This document shows, piece by piece, positions 1-13,375 of a DNA stretch of 64,000 bases. Position numbers and translations under genes: made by a program. This DNA is from Phoronis australis (taxonomy: Eukaryota > Phoronida > Phoronidae), in NCBI GenBank assembly GCA_002633005.1, contig NMRA01000322.1:1-64000 (forward strand), in the 5' to 3' direction. The notes below the pieces were generated by a model. It was not told the DNA's origin and made no database searches. It saw only the letters and a program-made list of their open reading frames with translations. Position 1 is the stretch's first letter. Each line of letters begins with the position of its first letter.

Positions 1-2017
1 TGGTAAGGAATAATCCCATCCTCTTGCTACCACCTGGTAGAAAAAGAGACAATGTAGACACCTACATTATGTAATGTATAAAATTGTGTATATGGGCCAG
101 AGGCCTTGTGTACAACAACAATAAAATAAACATTGAATATTCGTTTCTTACTCATTTCAAGACCAACCATGCTTTTTAGATTTCTTTGCCCAAAGTCACA
201 GCAGAAACCAAGAAATTAAACTACAGTTTAACTTCAGATGGACATTCAGCTGTGTTTGGTAGTTTGAGCCGGACATAATGGGTTGTGCAAATTGAAAGGC
301 GCAATGCTCTGGCATAGCACTGGACATTCTGAAGGGCAATAAAAGCTATCAAAGCCAGAAAGCACTTGAATCGGACATTGTTGTGTAACAAATTTCCTCA
401 AAGACCGTCTTAGACCCCTTTGGCACTCCCATTCAGAATGACCCATTTCCTGAACACAGTGACAGAAAAGACAAATCAGGTTTTGTCAGTCATTGAAAGC
501 TCACACCTGTTGAAAAGAAATTGTGACAGCAGTCACATAGCTTACATGGGTCATCTATTTTGTGAACCAGATTTCTTTATTGAAAAACAGTATATTCTGA
601 ATTGTAATCCATGCCAAATATTAAGTTATACGAACTTGCTAAATTACATAAAGAGCTCAACATTAACGCTAGTCCGACAGCACACAACAGCCACTTTGTA
701 GGTCCGGACAAAATCAGGGCAAGGCTGCTTGTTCAACAGGACAAATTGGCATAGTTGAACTCATGAAAATCAAAATAGATGTGAATGATATTTATAGCAA
801 AAAGTAGCAGCAAAGGATACTCACTAAGCAATGAAACCACTTGGCAACTCCTACCCCCCGGATGACCGGGGAGAGGCTAGAGCCCTCCCTATCTGTACTA
901 AACCTAGTTACCGAATATGAGGTTTTCACCTCATCAAAAAATACATTTTACAGTTAAAAATAACATGTTTATTTTCTTCAGCAATCATCTCTGGTTCTAC
1001 GGCTATCCTCAATGAAGCATGTCTATGAAATTAAGATAACTTTGGCAATCAATTCAAACTTCATTCTTTGGTTTTCGTTAACTTTTTTGCCGCAGGTATC
1101 ACCACAAAGTTGATCATTTGACGTCACGCGTATTAGGCCACAACATGAGAAAGAGCAGAGCATGTGACCTGGTGGTTCATACAGTTTGCAAAAAGTAGCA
1201 TGGGAGGATATCTGGAGATTTGAATCCCTTGGCCTTTGTTTCATGAAATAATCGTGATTCCATGTAAGTTCCTAAAAATGGTACCTGGTGACGGACCCTC
1301 GAAAGATTCATGGTCACGGAAATGTTAAAATCCTGTTTCTTGTCTCCAGAGTCATGATGTGAGTTTATTATATAACTCAGTTCATACTATAGTCTATAAT
1401 CTATATGCATGCTTCATTCGATGTTACTGGATGGAAGTTAGGAACACTCAAAATGTCTTTTGTGACAGTTACTTGACAACACGAGTCTCTGACTAATAAC
1501 ATGCACTGATGTATTGAAGTAGGCCAGGTGGTTGGCAATAATTTCCTGGAAAATACAAACATGAAAAGTGTCTACTAATTAATTGATGATAACTAAGATC
1601 GTCAATAATAAATAAATGGCTTCTGAAACTTACAACGTGATCTTTGACATTTTGTGACGTTTCTATAAAACACGACAGCGGTACAGTGTCGTCTAACAAG
1701 ACTTTGGACGATTTGTTTTTCTCAAAAACAGCCATGTTTGAAGGGGGCGGAAGCTCTTACTTACTCTCGCCTAATCTATTACATTACAAAGTACAGTCAT
1801 TGCGTTACTAAGTTAAACTCGTCGTGCAAAAGAGAACAATGACAAATTAAGAATGACAAGGCTAATAGAGTCAATGTGGGGCTTACTGAATATATTTTTT
1901 TCTTGTCATTAATTAGAGAGTTTAAAACACCACGTGACACAGTCTCCAACAGAGGTCTCTCCAATGAGATAAATAAAGCTCGGTCTCTCTCCATCGTTGA
2001 ACTCTGACCTCTGGCTC
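1..2017. other. AT-rich non-coding stretch
   Basis: I see no supported gene here. The open frames are short, overlap on both strands, and lack splice or domain signals. A small GC hairpin, ccccccggatgaccgggg, lies near position 855. Nothing else stands out before the repeat that begins near 2018. Confidence 0.6.
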
Positions 2018-3240
2018 CAGCGGACGTGTGTGCAATAAACAAATATGGCAAGACATGACGGCTCTAGTCGGTAAAAAGCAACGGGGCTTTTTGCAATACC
2101 TGCGTCTGCAGCAACAGTTAATTGAAAATTCGTGACTTTTTTGCTTCCCACTGATTAAAATAGATGATGTTCACGACTGAAACAAAGAATGTTTTTGTGT
2201 GAAACTGCTGCCAGTCAACCAGTGACTGGACCGGGTGATTTGAACTTAATGTCTTTACTGTTCCCTGCCTTTGATCGCTTATATAGAAAATAATCGTTAA
2301 TTGTTTGCATGAGTTTGGGAACTATTGATTAGTTTATTCTATGCCCATTGATTACTTTCTTTCATTTCTTTCTGCAGTCTTAATACATTCAGATCTAAAA
2401 GATTATAATATTTACTATTACTATATTTTATTTACTAATTTTATTATTGTTATATTATCATACAATTGTTTTATCACTCTGTATTTATTATTATTTATTT
2501 TTATTTATTTATTCATTGTTTTTATTGATTCCCTGTTACTTATTTAAATTATTTCCATAGAGTGATTCCATACAGTTAACATTCTGGCCATCGTTGGGCA
2601 ATTTTATATTATGCAATCATGATATGGACTTCAGTGCATAATAAATATTAATTGTATGGGTTTGTTAACCCGCTTGATAATTTCCCTTAAGAAGTGTCGA
2701 AGGCAGTGTTCTTTTAAAAGCACATTAAGTCTTACATCGGTGGGTACTTCGGTAGTATGTAGTACGTTGGAAAACCCGTCACACTCAGTGATGATGTCGT
2801 TTCTTTAGATTATTGTTTTGACACGGGTCTTAAAACATCAAGTCAGGAAATAAGGCGTCCTTATGTTATTTACTTTGAAATTGGCCACTTTTAGCTCAGT
2901 GCCGATGTAGTCTGAATATATGTCTTAACTAAGTGCTGTTCGTGGATTTTAAAAAGTGTGAATGTTTTACGAGAGGTGGAACGCATCGTCAGAAAACTAC
3001 CCTGAATGGACTGTGTATCCAATTAAAGGCGTCTTGGCTATGGGAATATAAGGCAGGTTTATTGAAATGCACTGGAATTCCATCTGTTGCTGGTTTTCAA
3101 CCCCCTATCCCTCTTGAATCCAGTTTCATTAAACACAACCCACCCCATTTTCGCTACCCATTTCATATACCATCAGGCACGGATGCTGGGGGTCCAGTGA
3201 ATCAGTCTCAAATAGCGACTCCACTCTATTCCCTGAAAAC
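2018..3240 (+). repeat. 1.2-kb dispersed repeat, copy A of an inverted pair
   Basis: This block matches the reverse complement of 56948-58112 over almost its whole length. Shared landmarks, in order, are the gtgtgtgcaataa start, 'atatggcaaga', 'agtcggtaaaaagcaa', 'attgaaaattcgtgactt', an AT-rich core with 'tacattcagatcta', 'gtgttcttttaaaagcacatt', 'aaaacatcaagtcaggaaat' and the end 'aatagcgactccact'. The two copies differ by many substitutions and small indels, so they are old. No protein is encoded. The family could be a non-autonomous transposon or a solo element; I cannot name it. Confidence 0.85.
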
Positions 3241-6149
3241 TACTGCATATTTGTGCTGTGAGTTTGTAGCATGAATATAAGGGCATTCAAATGCAAACTT
3301 GGACTAGAAACTCATGAGCATAAACTATAATGTATACTAGCACAGTCTGATAACCACTTATACTGAATTCGGACTAAAGGAGCAGAGAAATTGACAAATA
3401 CAATTTCCAGTTCGTTTCGAGTACAAAGATTAGAGACCGGCCAGTGATTTTTCAGTAGCTGGTGATAGTTCATATTCACCGTGCTGTATTTTTGCTTTCT
3501 CTTCCATGCAGTTACTGATTATTTTACGAAACATTAATTCTTGAAAACATCTTGCTGTCGTGAATCGAGATGGGACCCAGGGGATTGTTAGACTTCACTA
3601 CGTTCCTTAAATCTTCTCACCACTTGTGTACTTTGTTTAATCACTTTGTTTACTCGTTTATGACATTTTTCTTACCTCTTCATCTTTATTATAAGGTCCT
3701 CTTTTATTCATGACATTTTCTAATAATATGAAAGCTGGGCCTTAGTATTTTAATGAAAATAAATGTAGACGCTTCTTAAATTAGGATCATTCAATGAAAA
3801 TAAGTTCACCACTGCTATTCATTTTCAATATTACACTAAAAGGCTTCGACGTCGTTAAATTTACTCTCGCTATGAATGTTAAAAATGGACTTAGTGGAGA
3901 AGATAAAATAGTAAAAGAGTTTAGACAATGAAGGGAATACAGAGGGCGTATTTCATTCAGCCGGCTAGTCAATGGCTTCATGTATGTCCATGGTCAGCGA
4001 AACTAAGGACACACATAATGGGGAGGTTATCTATTCTTGATTCTGGATAGGCGCCGGGAGTATTTTCATTAATTGAATTCGCCAAGACAAAGTGTAAGAA
4101 TAGGACTATAGCACGGCGTACTTCCATAAAAACCGACGTTCACGAACGTGTCTCGAGTAACGTGATCAATTACCCAAAGAATGAATTGCTTAAATTTTGC
4201 AGATTGGTTGCAACGGACTTCGCGTTGTTGTTGTAATAAAACACTCAAAATGGGGCTAAACAGTAATGTATTTTACGTATATGGAGCAAAACAATCTACA
4301 GGCTAATTCAGTAAGGTCATTGGCTTTCTTTCCAGCCCGAGTTGACTTGTCGAGTTGTTTAGTTGCTCTCAAAAATACGTGTACCTTTATAAAACTATTT
4401 CTGTGATCTCATGTCCTCGGACGACCACACCATTTCCCTCGTTCCACTCAGTTTCCAAAATTCCTATAACTGTTTATGTGTTTTTCTGATTGCGGGAACC
4501 ACAATTTCTAGGATTCACATTTCCCGAACAAAAATTTTAAGCACCGTTTTGTCGGACAACAGACCACATTTTACACTTCATTCCATCACTCATGCCAGTT
4601 TGTTTGCGTAAAGCGCTGCCTGTTGAGAGTTCGACTAGCCAATCAGAATCTCCGGTGTACAACAATTTCCCAAGGAAAATTAAGTGATACCTGCGAGAGA
4701 GTTCGCCTTTTGTTGCATGGTTTGGCACTCGTTAGCAACCAAAGTAAATAGTTTAGGCACATAGGAAGGTAAAATTATTGGGGGGCACAAACTAATTCGA
4801 CTTTGTCAAACAACCCCCGTCCTTATTATAGCCAGCGCCCAATCCTATGATGCATTTTCACATCTTTGGTTGTTTGGATCGAATTTCTTGTTTGTGCTGT
4901 GTACGAATGTTTTGTTTTTTGATGAATTTCTCAACTTCCTCTAATAAATACTTGGCGGAACAATTCCCCCAAACCGCCCCACCGAGAGAGGGTCAAGTCT
5001 GAAATGGAATACATTAAGATTAAAGGCTAAACATCATTAAGCTTCGAAAAGAGTGACAGTCACTCCATAGTCGTGTGACATTGCAAGAAGTGGCCTTAAT
5101 CAACTGAACATGGAAACCGGATGTACGATGATATAAGAAATGAAAACAGAGGTAATCGAGTCCAACATTAGGCCCTCTCTCCGTGAGCGGCCCCTTAAGA
5201 ATTTGTAAATAAAAACACGAGAAGGGTTCCAACTTGAATTTCATCAATAGCTTCCTTGGCAATGACTGGGCCCCTAAATATGAATAGATCTATATTAGTT
5301 TTCAAACAACACGGATGAGCAGCAATTGAAGTTATCTGTCAGGTTATCTATTTTTCTCAAGTGATTTACAATTCCGAGAAAAAAAAAAACGAAAACTTAA
5401 AGCTGCAGTTGTCTCAGTAATCCCTTGCCAGCTTGCCAGGGAGGGGCCTCTGGAAAAAAGTGTAGTTTTGCAGCAAAATGGTCTAAGTGAATTTAAAATT
5501 CCATTGTTTTAATACACACAGCAAAAGCTTCGCTTTAAAAATTTTCTCGATTTTCCGAAATACATGTATGAATGATTAAGTACACGATTTCAAGTGCGCG
5601 AAGGCCTATTATCCATAATACATTACAAGATCAACATCAAAAAGCCATAAACGTTCAAGTTAACCGCCGTGATCAAGAATTTATCTGGACAGGTTGTTAC
5701 AGCAGGTTTCTGCTTAGACGAACATATTAGAGGGGCAATTTCTGTGTTATACATGTAGCTATAGCTCGCATCTTTGCTTCATTTGTCGTGCATCTCAACG
5801 GAGAAGAAGTAGGACTTTTTGAAAATGCCAGAACACGTTGACTTCTAGTGTGGAATATATACAGAACCCAATTACGAAAAAATGTACGTAAAATTAGCAC
5901 ACGTTCCAATATATTGAATACGTTAAAGACGTGCAAACCCAAAAGGTCACACTATATGTAACGCAGTGTTCTCCAATAATTCAAAAACATGTCGAAACTC
6001 ATTCCGCTAGTCACGTAATGAAAGCCAAATACTTTTATTGTAGGAGAAGGTGCGAGATACGCGCCCACACATTCCGCTCACAGTGAGCTCGTCCGTCCGA
6101 AAGTTGAGTACATTTTACTACGGACGGCCACATTACGACTGCGCACTGC
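3241..6149. other. non-coding stretch with one weak repeat
   Basis: No supported gene. Apart from the repeat at about 3650-3780 the sequence is unremarkable AT-rich DNA with short spurious open frames. Confidence 0.55.
3650..3780 (+). repeat. diverged direct repeat, partner at 56400-56540
   Basis: The stretch shares 'catctttattat', 'tcctctttt', 'tctaataat', 'gcctt' and 'ttaaattagg', in that order, with 56400-56540 in the same orientation. It is probably a second old dispersed repeat family. No coding content is visible. Confidence 0.5.
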
Positions 6150-6172
6150 CTCTCTCTCTCTCTCTCTCTCTC
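6150..6172 (+). repeat. (CT)n microsatellite
   Basis: A perfect run of alternating C and T, 23 bases long. Confidence 0.97.
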
Positions 6173-9169
6173 ATAATGATTTCTAGCAAAGCGTTGAGTG
6201 AATACACCCGAGAATATATTTTTTCAACTTCTGAATTTTTATTTGTTTAACAAACCGGGCACCAGCATCGTAATATGACATAACTATGTGAAGTGTGCTT
6301 TGCGAGTGAATTTGTAATGTTATGAACATGCGCATACATTAGTTTGTATAATTAGGTGACTGACCTGTTACAAACTAATTATATAACTCACATGTAGCTG
6401 ACTGACTTAAAGAAGTGTCACAACTGTTTAACCTTCGGAAGACATTTTCGATGAAGTTTGTCTCTTTTTTATTTTTGGGGTTTTCCAACGATCCATTGTT
6501 TCTTTACATCAGTTTGAAATCGTGTTTTGAAGTTTCAAAATGTCACGCGGCCTTCCCATCGTGCTTGACAGGCGACGACGAGAGCTGTAGCTAGGCCTAA
6601 TAGTGATAAGTCCCTTTGATATATTCATCGATGCCAGCAGAAGCCAAAAACACTGCGCAGATAAGTGAACTACACCCAGCTTAACAGGCTCGCTTTCTGG
6701 TACTAAGCTTGTAATGTATCAAGGGTAATAAGGTGCGCATAACTTGCCTTGAAAAGTACCAGCACGGAATAATGACACCCAATTTCAGAAAACAAAGTCG
6801 TGCCCCTTTTACTAAAACGCCTAGCAATTGCGTCATTAATCTTGTGACTGGACCGTCATCAGAATATACTCAAACGCCAAGCTCTTGTTGTTCAGTAAGT
6901 GCACATTTTCTTGGTTTACGAATCTCACGCCATATTTTTGGAAAGTGCGGCGTTTTGGGATTTACAGCCACAAGCACTAGCAGGGAATGTTACTTTCACA
7001 TCAACACTTAAAAGCCCGATGCTTCCCAACCAAAGTCTGTTAAAAAGAAAAACGTAACTAACACTCTTGGCAGGTTAAGTCCGAGACACATGTGGGAAAG
7101 ACCACACAACTATAGCCGCGAGGGTGGACTAAGGGTACCAAAATTGTCTGAATAATCCTTCACCACTCGACAGAGCAAAGATCGGTGCATCAATGGGCGA
7201 GGATGCGCAGAATTGACACGCCAAATCATCAAAACAGGGCTTGGTATCATTTTTAAGTAAACCAGTTCATTTACATGTAATTTGCAGTTTATGGAGTAGA
7301 TTAGCAGCTAGTTAAGAAAGTACTATCTGCTCGCTAGTGGTAGCAAAACCTTCGTAAAATAAAATTCCGCCCAACATTTTCCCAATATTTCATTCTCTGC
7401 GGATGTTATCAGCCTTGAGGCCGTGTGTTGTTTATGTATGGTTGCCGGGGGTTTCATTGTACTTTTTAATGAAGGTGTGTCGCTGATGCCTTGAAATGAC
7501 AATCAGGTTATGAAGAATTAGTAGAAAATGACACAATATCACTTAAAACGATTAGAACCCGCGTTCCGATGAAAAATGCCTAGCTTCTTTTGATATGCTT
7601 ATATCGCAACGTGTTCCTTTATCCAACTGACTAATGAATTTTGGATTTTCAAGCAAATAACAGTTTGTTACATGTACATGTATGCTGTGCGCTTACTGTA
7701 ATGACACGTCATGACAAAGCCAACTCGAAGAGCGTGGTCTTCAGCAATATAGTGAACTTACTAAACCCTAAAATCATTTACAAATTGACTAAGGAACACT
7801 TTAACCGTAAATGGTCAAAATTCGACTGACGGCGAGGTAACAATAGCTTTAGCTATGATAACAAATATGTGTCACAAGACACATTGAAGTTCAACATTTG
7901 TCGTTATTTTTTAGCTGGCACTGTATTTAATTGTGCATGTACAAAAGCATGTGGCTGAAAAGGTAATCCGACCGGTGCCATGCACGTATTAGCACGGAAC
8001 GGAATTACCCCCGATATTACATTCAAAGGGCGAGTCACGACACCCTGTCACAACGCTGATAGGATTATCTGATTGCTGTCATCGGCAGGTTTATTTATTG
8101 CTTAAATATTTCTAGAGTCATGTGACCAACGGATACGAGAGCGGAATTTGTAAATGAATTTTACGAAACCGGGTGTTGTATGAAAGAAACGATATCGCCA
8201 GGTAATCGGTAAATTTGTCGCTGATTAACAGGCGTCAGTGATTTGCACGGGAATCAAGTAGTTAGCCATCTTTATTACAACTGCGGTGAGTACATGTAAT
8301 AATTCGTGTAAAAAGACAGGTTATTCCTTACAGGAACGTTTAATGCTAGGCTAATTGACACAGTCGTTTTAAAGACCTGTTGAGTATTTTTATGTAAATC
8401 GACGAATGTTTGACAGAGTTGAAGTGAGCGTTGGAGGTCAAGACATGCTGTGCGCACGCTAGTACGTGAGTGATAGATCTCTGCGTTGCTACCACACAGT
8501 GATTTAGTCTCAGACTGATTCATGAGAGATTTCTTTCTTTGTAAACTACCCAAGAGGGATTAAAGGAAATGTGGATATTTTGCTTTTATATACATTAGCC
8601 TTTTCAAGGATGTGCGGTGAATACAGTCGGTATATTAAGTGAAATTACTAAACTTGAATTTCTCGTCAGTGGCATCTTTTGGTTACGGATTTGTTATTCG
8701 TATCCTATTTCCAAACACGAGCGTAAGATGAACATCATTGAATGTCTATAATATTGATAAAAACAACAACAATTTAATAGTAACAGTAATAGGTTATAAG
8801 GTTATAAAACTTGTAAAGCGCTACAAACTGGAATTATTGCTATTCACTACAGTCAGTGTTACTTCTAATTTGTTATTGGTTTTAATGTGATATTTATTAT
8901 TATAATGATTTAATGATTCCATTAAAATTACATGATAATAATATAATAAGGATGATGATAATTATTATATAATAGTAATAGTGAAATGTATGGAGCATTT
9001 TCGGCACGGGTGTGAACTATAAGGGTGTGAGTATGGGGATTTGTAACTCGAGTTTGGTCACTGTCAGCTGATCCTTGACTGGAATTTAAGTAGAGGATTG
9101 CAGTTTTAATTTAGGGCCGCGGCTATGGAATTGTTTCCTGCGATCCTTCGATTGGGATCGGCACTAATT
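6173..9169. other. non-coding stretch
   Basis: No supported gene or RNA. AT-rich, with an A/T/G low-complexity patch around 8880-8990. Open frames here are short and without splice context. Confidence 0.55.
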
Positions 9170-9287
9170 CATGGGCGGTGCACCGCTTTTCCATTGCTTC
9201 GTCGACCATGGCTTACGGGGCGGTGCACTGCAGGTGTGCTGGGGTGGCTATAGCCCCACTTTTTCAGTGCTGTGCCGCTCATGTAAT
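9170..9287. mobile_element. short foldback element, family A (9.2-kb copy)
   Basis: It begins 'catgggcggtgcac' and ends 'cagtgctgtgccgctcatg', so its ends are near-inverted copies of each other. The centre carries 'ggctatagccccactttttcag'. Related copies lie at 27065-27224, 48025-48174 and 51598-51669. The layout is that of a non-autonomous miniature inverted-repeat element; the parent transposon is not visible. Confidence 0.65.
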
Positions 9288-9912
9288 CTCCCTGAAAACG
9301 AGATTTGCAAAGAACTGAGCTGAGCAATATATATCTCATCATCACTGTATGTGTAATTATTTCCACTGCCTCACGGATGTATGCCTAGAGCGGCCACTAG
9401 GTCACGGAGCAGCACAAAATGCATCACACATTTGTTGATGTACAGTTTGGATAACTATTGGCCTACCTGTACGCTAATCGAAAACGAAGATTGTACCAAT
9501 CATAGTTTTCAATCAAATACGTATCTGTTTGGCTTATAATTATTTATAGTCCCTGTCCGTGAAGCTAATCACTAGTAAAATACTTGATTACAATGAAGTT
9601 TCCATTACTGGTTTGAAAAAAGATTGCTAGTACCGGTCCCGAACCAACTTCCGCCTGACGTACTCCAAAACTGGTATATCCCAATCATCTAACTGAGACT
9701 CACGTGAACTTTGTTGTAAGTATATGCAGTTAGTCATTAGGTTTTTTATAAGTACATGTAAGTCCGGAATTTGTTAGAATCAGATAATGGGCCCACTGCT
9801 TCCTTCCCGGCATTGGCAGCGGAGAGGAAGGGGCTATCAAACATGCCCCCATTTTTTTCTGCGTGATCATATTCAGCAGTAGCTCCATGTATACCTCGTG
9901 TGTGGTTTAGCC

Positions 9913-9950
9913 TCATAGCCACATAGCCACCTAGCCACGTAGCCACATAG
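9913..9950 (+). repeat. 9-bp tandem repeat
   Basis: Four imperfect copies of 'catagccac' with variants ctagccac and gtagccac. Confidence 0.85.
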
Positions 9951-12900
9951 TCTGTTTATTTTTTGTTGTTACTTTTACCTATCGTCAAATCTTAAAGATT
10001 ATTTTCTCGCTTCATTTTAGCTAAAAACTTTATAAAACGGATGTTAACGCAAGTTAGTTGAATCAGAACTTAAGCTCAGATAATACTCGTTCCACAACAT
10101 TCCAAATATTTTCAAACTGGACTCAAATTGATATGATTTTTAATTTGGTTTTTATGTTTTGTGATGCACCACCACAACCTAAAATTTCCATCGTATAGTG
10201 AGTGACGTAGCTGACTCTCTCAGCTGCCGCCATATGCAATGACGTTTCCGCAAACTCTTTTCACTTTTTGAAAAATCTAATAGTTAAATAAAGCAGACAA
10301 AAACGAGACTTAAAGCAGTTTTATATTTCAGTGATGTCATGCAACTGACACAACTCACTCTACGTTCTATATTGGTGATTGTAAGGAGAGCGTATCTTTA
10401 AGACTTGAAACATTACCTTCCCACTTAAAAAGGTGCTCCGATTCCTGTATTACGGTCTATCTCTACCATGATTTCATTATTGACTAAGATGGAGTTACAA
10501 ATTCAATGCAGACCCATCTAATATCTAACATTTGTCTATTTGTTTAACTTCTCCAATATAATATACTGTATATTAAAATAAAACACACAGTCTCGTGAAA
10601 TGGAAAAAGGCTGAAAATCCTTAATGAATACAACAGAAGTTAAATCGATAGTACCCCTCTTGGGGCTCAATCCGGAGATAGAATCCGTGGCGCAAACTTC
10701 GATTTAGGAAAAGAATAGCTTCCTGAACAAATGTCTCGCTTACCAATAATCGATTTAAATGACAACGCATTCAGACATACCTGAATTTGGGGTGAAAATG
10801 AATTAGTGTAAATTATGCAAACCGAGAAAGCGTGCACCATTTACCCACAGAGTATCTAGAGAAGTCCTCGGCGCAAAAGCTTGATGTCGCCGCCACGGAT
10901 TGAAGGAAGGTACTCATTATTCATACGCTTGGTTGAACGTCCTGGATGAGATAATTGCGTTCGTAAACCAACACGCCTGTTAACCTTATGAAAACAAGAA
11001 CTATAAGTGAAGCAAAAGACCAACATGATTGTTTTTAAAATTGAAAAGTAGATATTAGCCATCTTTGATTTTTTAGATCGAGGCTTTAGCGGAAAGATTT
11101 TCTTTAGAATCGCGGCTAAGCAACGAGCATCAATTTATGATCGATTACGACTGGTAAGTTACTGTCTGGTTTAGGCTCACTTCAAAGCGCTGAGGTAACA
11201 AAACCCTAAAGGTTATCGTAGGCTTTGTCTCACAAGTTCGCAGTTTTAGCAATGACGTACCACAACACTGATCGATGTTATGCGACTGAGAATCACAGGA
11301 AGTTATAACCGTCACGTTACAATTGATCGTGATCGCAGCAATCATCATAATCGTCTACATTTCTTGTTTACGTTGGACATTACAGTGAGTTAAGCATTTC
11401 ATTTAGAACTTGTTTTGAAAGTTTATTTGCGAACCAAGTGCCAGTTGACAATACGTAGATTAGCTACTGCAGAAGCATCATCGTCGCCGCCGCCACCGCC
11501 GTCGTCATCACCATCATTATCATTATTTTAGTTTATTTTATGAATGGAGGATGTCTCGACTCTTGCGTTGGATGTGTTCCAACTCACCAACTTTTTCATT
11601 GATGCCCAAATCAAGCATTTGTCAGCATGCCTTTAAGAAGAGGGCAACAGATTCTTTACTGGATTTTAGAGACTATCAATGCATTCCATTTTGTGCAGTG
11701 AATATTTTTTACAACAGTTGCTAATTTTGCTCCATTTTTATCAAAGCCACTACTATGTTACAATTTGGAGATACTTGAAAAAGCTTTACAAATCCGTCTC
11801 AAAATGTGGAAAAATTGAGATTTATATGCTGTTTTATGACGGGCAGAAACTTTTCATTGTGACCCTCTGACTCCTAGTGTCGCTTGATCACGCAATGCTG
11901 CGCGTGCACAAGGTCGTTGCCACAAGTTGACTAGTGATCCGAATTATTTTGCTCCAAGTAAAATAGGATTAAAATAAGTAAGTGGGACGCATTGATAGTC
12001 TTTAAAAATTCATGCAACTCTACATGAAGAAAATTTAGAAATTTATGAAGTTTGTATTATGAGTTGCCGTGTATAAGATGACTCAAATGTAAAGAATTGG
12101 TCGCTTATTAATTTTTCAGTTCATATGTTTTACCACTTACATGTATAAACCCATCTTGAAAGAAATTGATGATCAGTCCATTTTAATACAGGTCAAACAT
12201 CGGTAAAATGTACATCATTCGATGAACAAACATCTGAAGTCTAACTCTTTCAGAAATTGTTCCTTTTTATGTGACTTTGATGCAGGTTGGTGAACTTCGA
12301 GCAAATTTATATCACATGCTCCATCAAACACGATCCAGATTCTCCTATGAAGAGAGTTACATTTATGATTGTTTTCGTATTGATTTTGACCAGGTTCGTC
12401 ACAGTTTATGTGAATACAAAAATATAAAAAAGTACTTAGGTTATCAAAAGTACAATTCTTTTGTAAATGCAGAAACCGTGACCCATTAACACACATAGGT
12501 AATTAGACAATGTAAACATTTCTTTGAAATCTGCATGTTACTTTTGAGAATACTTGAAATATCAGCGGTGTGATAATAAAGCACTTCTATAGGACTAGTT
12601 ATTAAATGACGGATATGTCAAGAGTTTAACTCTTATATTTTTATACTTCTTATGCATTCCGAGAATTTCCAGCTCTGGCCACGTTGGCGATAGTATTCAC
12701 CAGAGGCGTGTGCAATGGTGTCGGACAATTATGCTGAGTTTATGTGCAAGCATTTTCTCCAAATCAGACAGGGCTTGATAACTCAAAGACGACTTAAAGC
12801 TTTAAGATAGATAATTTTCAAATAAACTAACATATAAATTACACTAAACAGACACATAAATTACGTGAATATTTGTCAGCTTGTCTTTAAGCAAAGTTAA

Positions 12901-13092
12901 AGCTACAATGAGCATATGCCAGTGTCGTTTTTGTTACAATCTACGCATCCTCCCTATCCTATAATGTCAACTTTGTTTGCTAACATGGCAACTTGATGGA
13001 CCAAAACAGGGTCAGGTGAATGAAATGAGAGTGTGGTCGAGAGGTCATGATAGTTTTGCAGCTCTTATCTATCACTTTCGGGGATTAGTTAC
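9951..13092. other. non-coding stretch
   Basis: No supported gene. Contains an impure trinucleotide tract at about 11473-11528 (catcatcgtcgccgccgcc and similar), and otherwise AT-rich sequence. Confidence 0.55.
11473..11528 (+). repeat. impure trinucleotide repeat
   Basis: A run of cat/cgt/cgc/cac triplets ending in catcattatcattat. It is not in a supported reading frame. Confidence 0.85.
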
Positions 13093-13375
13093 TTTAATAA
13101 CAATAACAATAACAATAGTATGATTAATAACAACAACAATAACGATAATATGAATAACGATGATAAAAAGTGGTAAAACTATAGTTATAGTCATAGTGAT
13201 GGTGATAATAATTTCCATGTTATAATTTAATAATTGTTAAGGTATTGTTTTTGTTGTCATAGTTAGTGTAAGCATCATAACATATTATCATTATCATATT
13301 CCATTTGAATGGTATTGTTGATGTTATTATTGTTGTTATTGTTGGGTCTTTTGTTATTGTTGTTGACATTTTGGT
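13093..13375. repeat. AAC/AAT-type microsatellite cluster
   Basis: Two low-complexity blocks. The first, about 13093-13175, is built of aataac and aacaac units. The second, about 13305-13375, is built of ttgttatt units and is the complementary type. The asparagine-rich minus-strand frame over the second block is a by-product of the repeat. Confidence 0.85.

Noticed and set aside
12215-12496. Overlapping 93- and 72-codon frames on opposite strands
   Set aside because: Neither shows a domain or signal; mutually exclusive and likely random.
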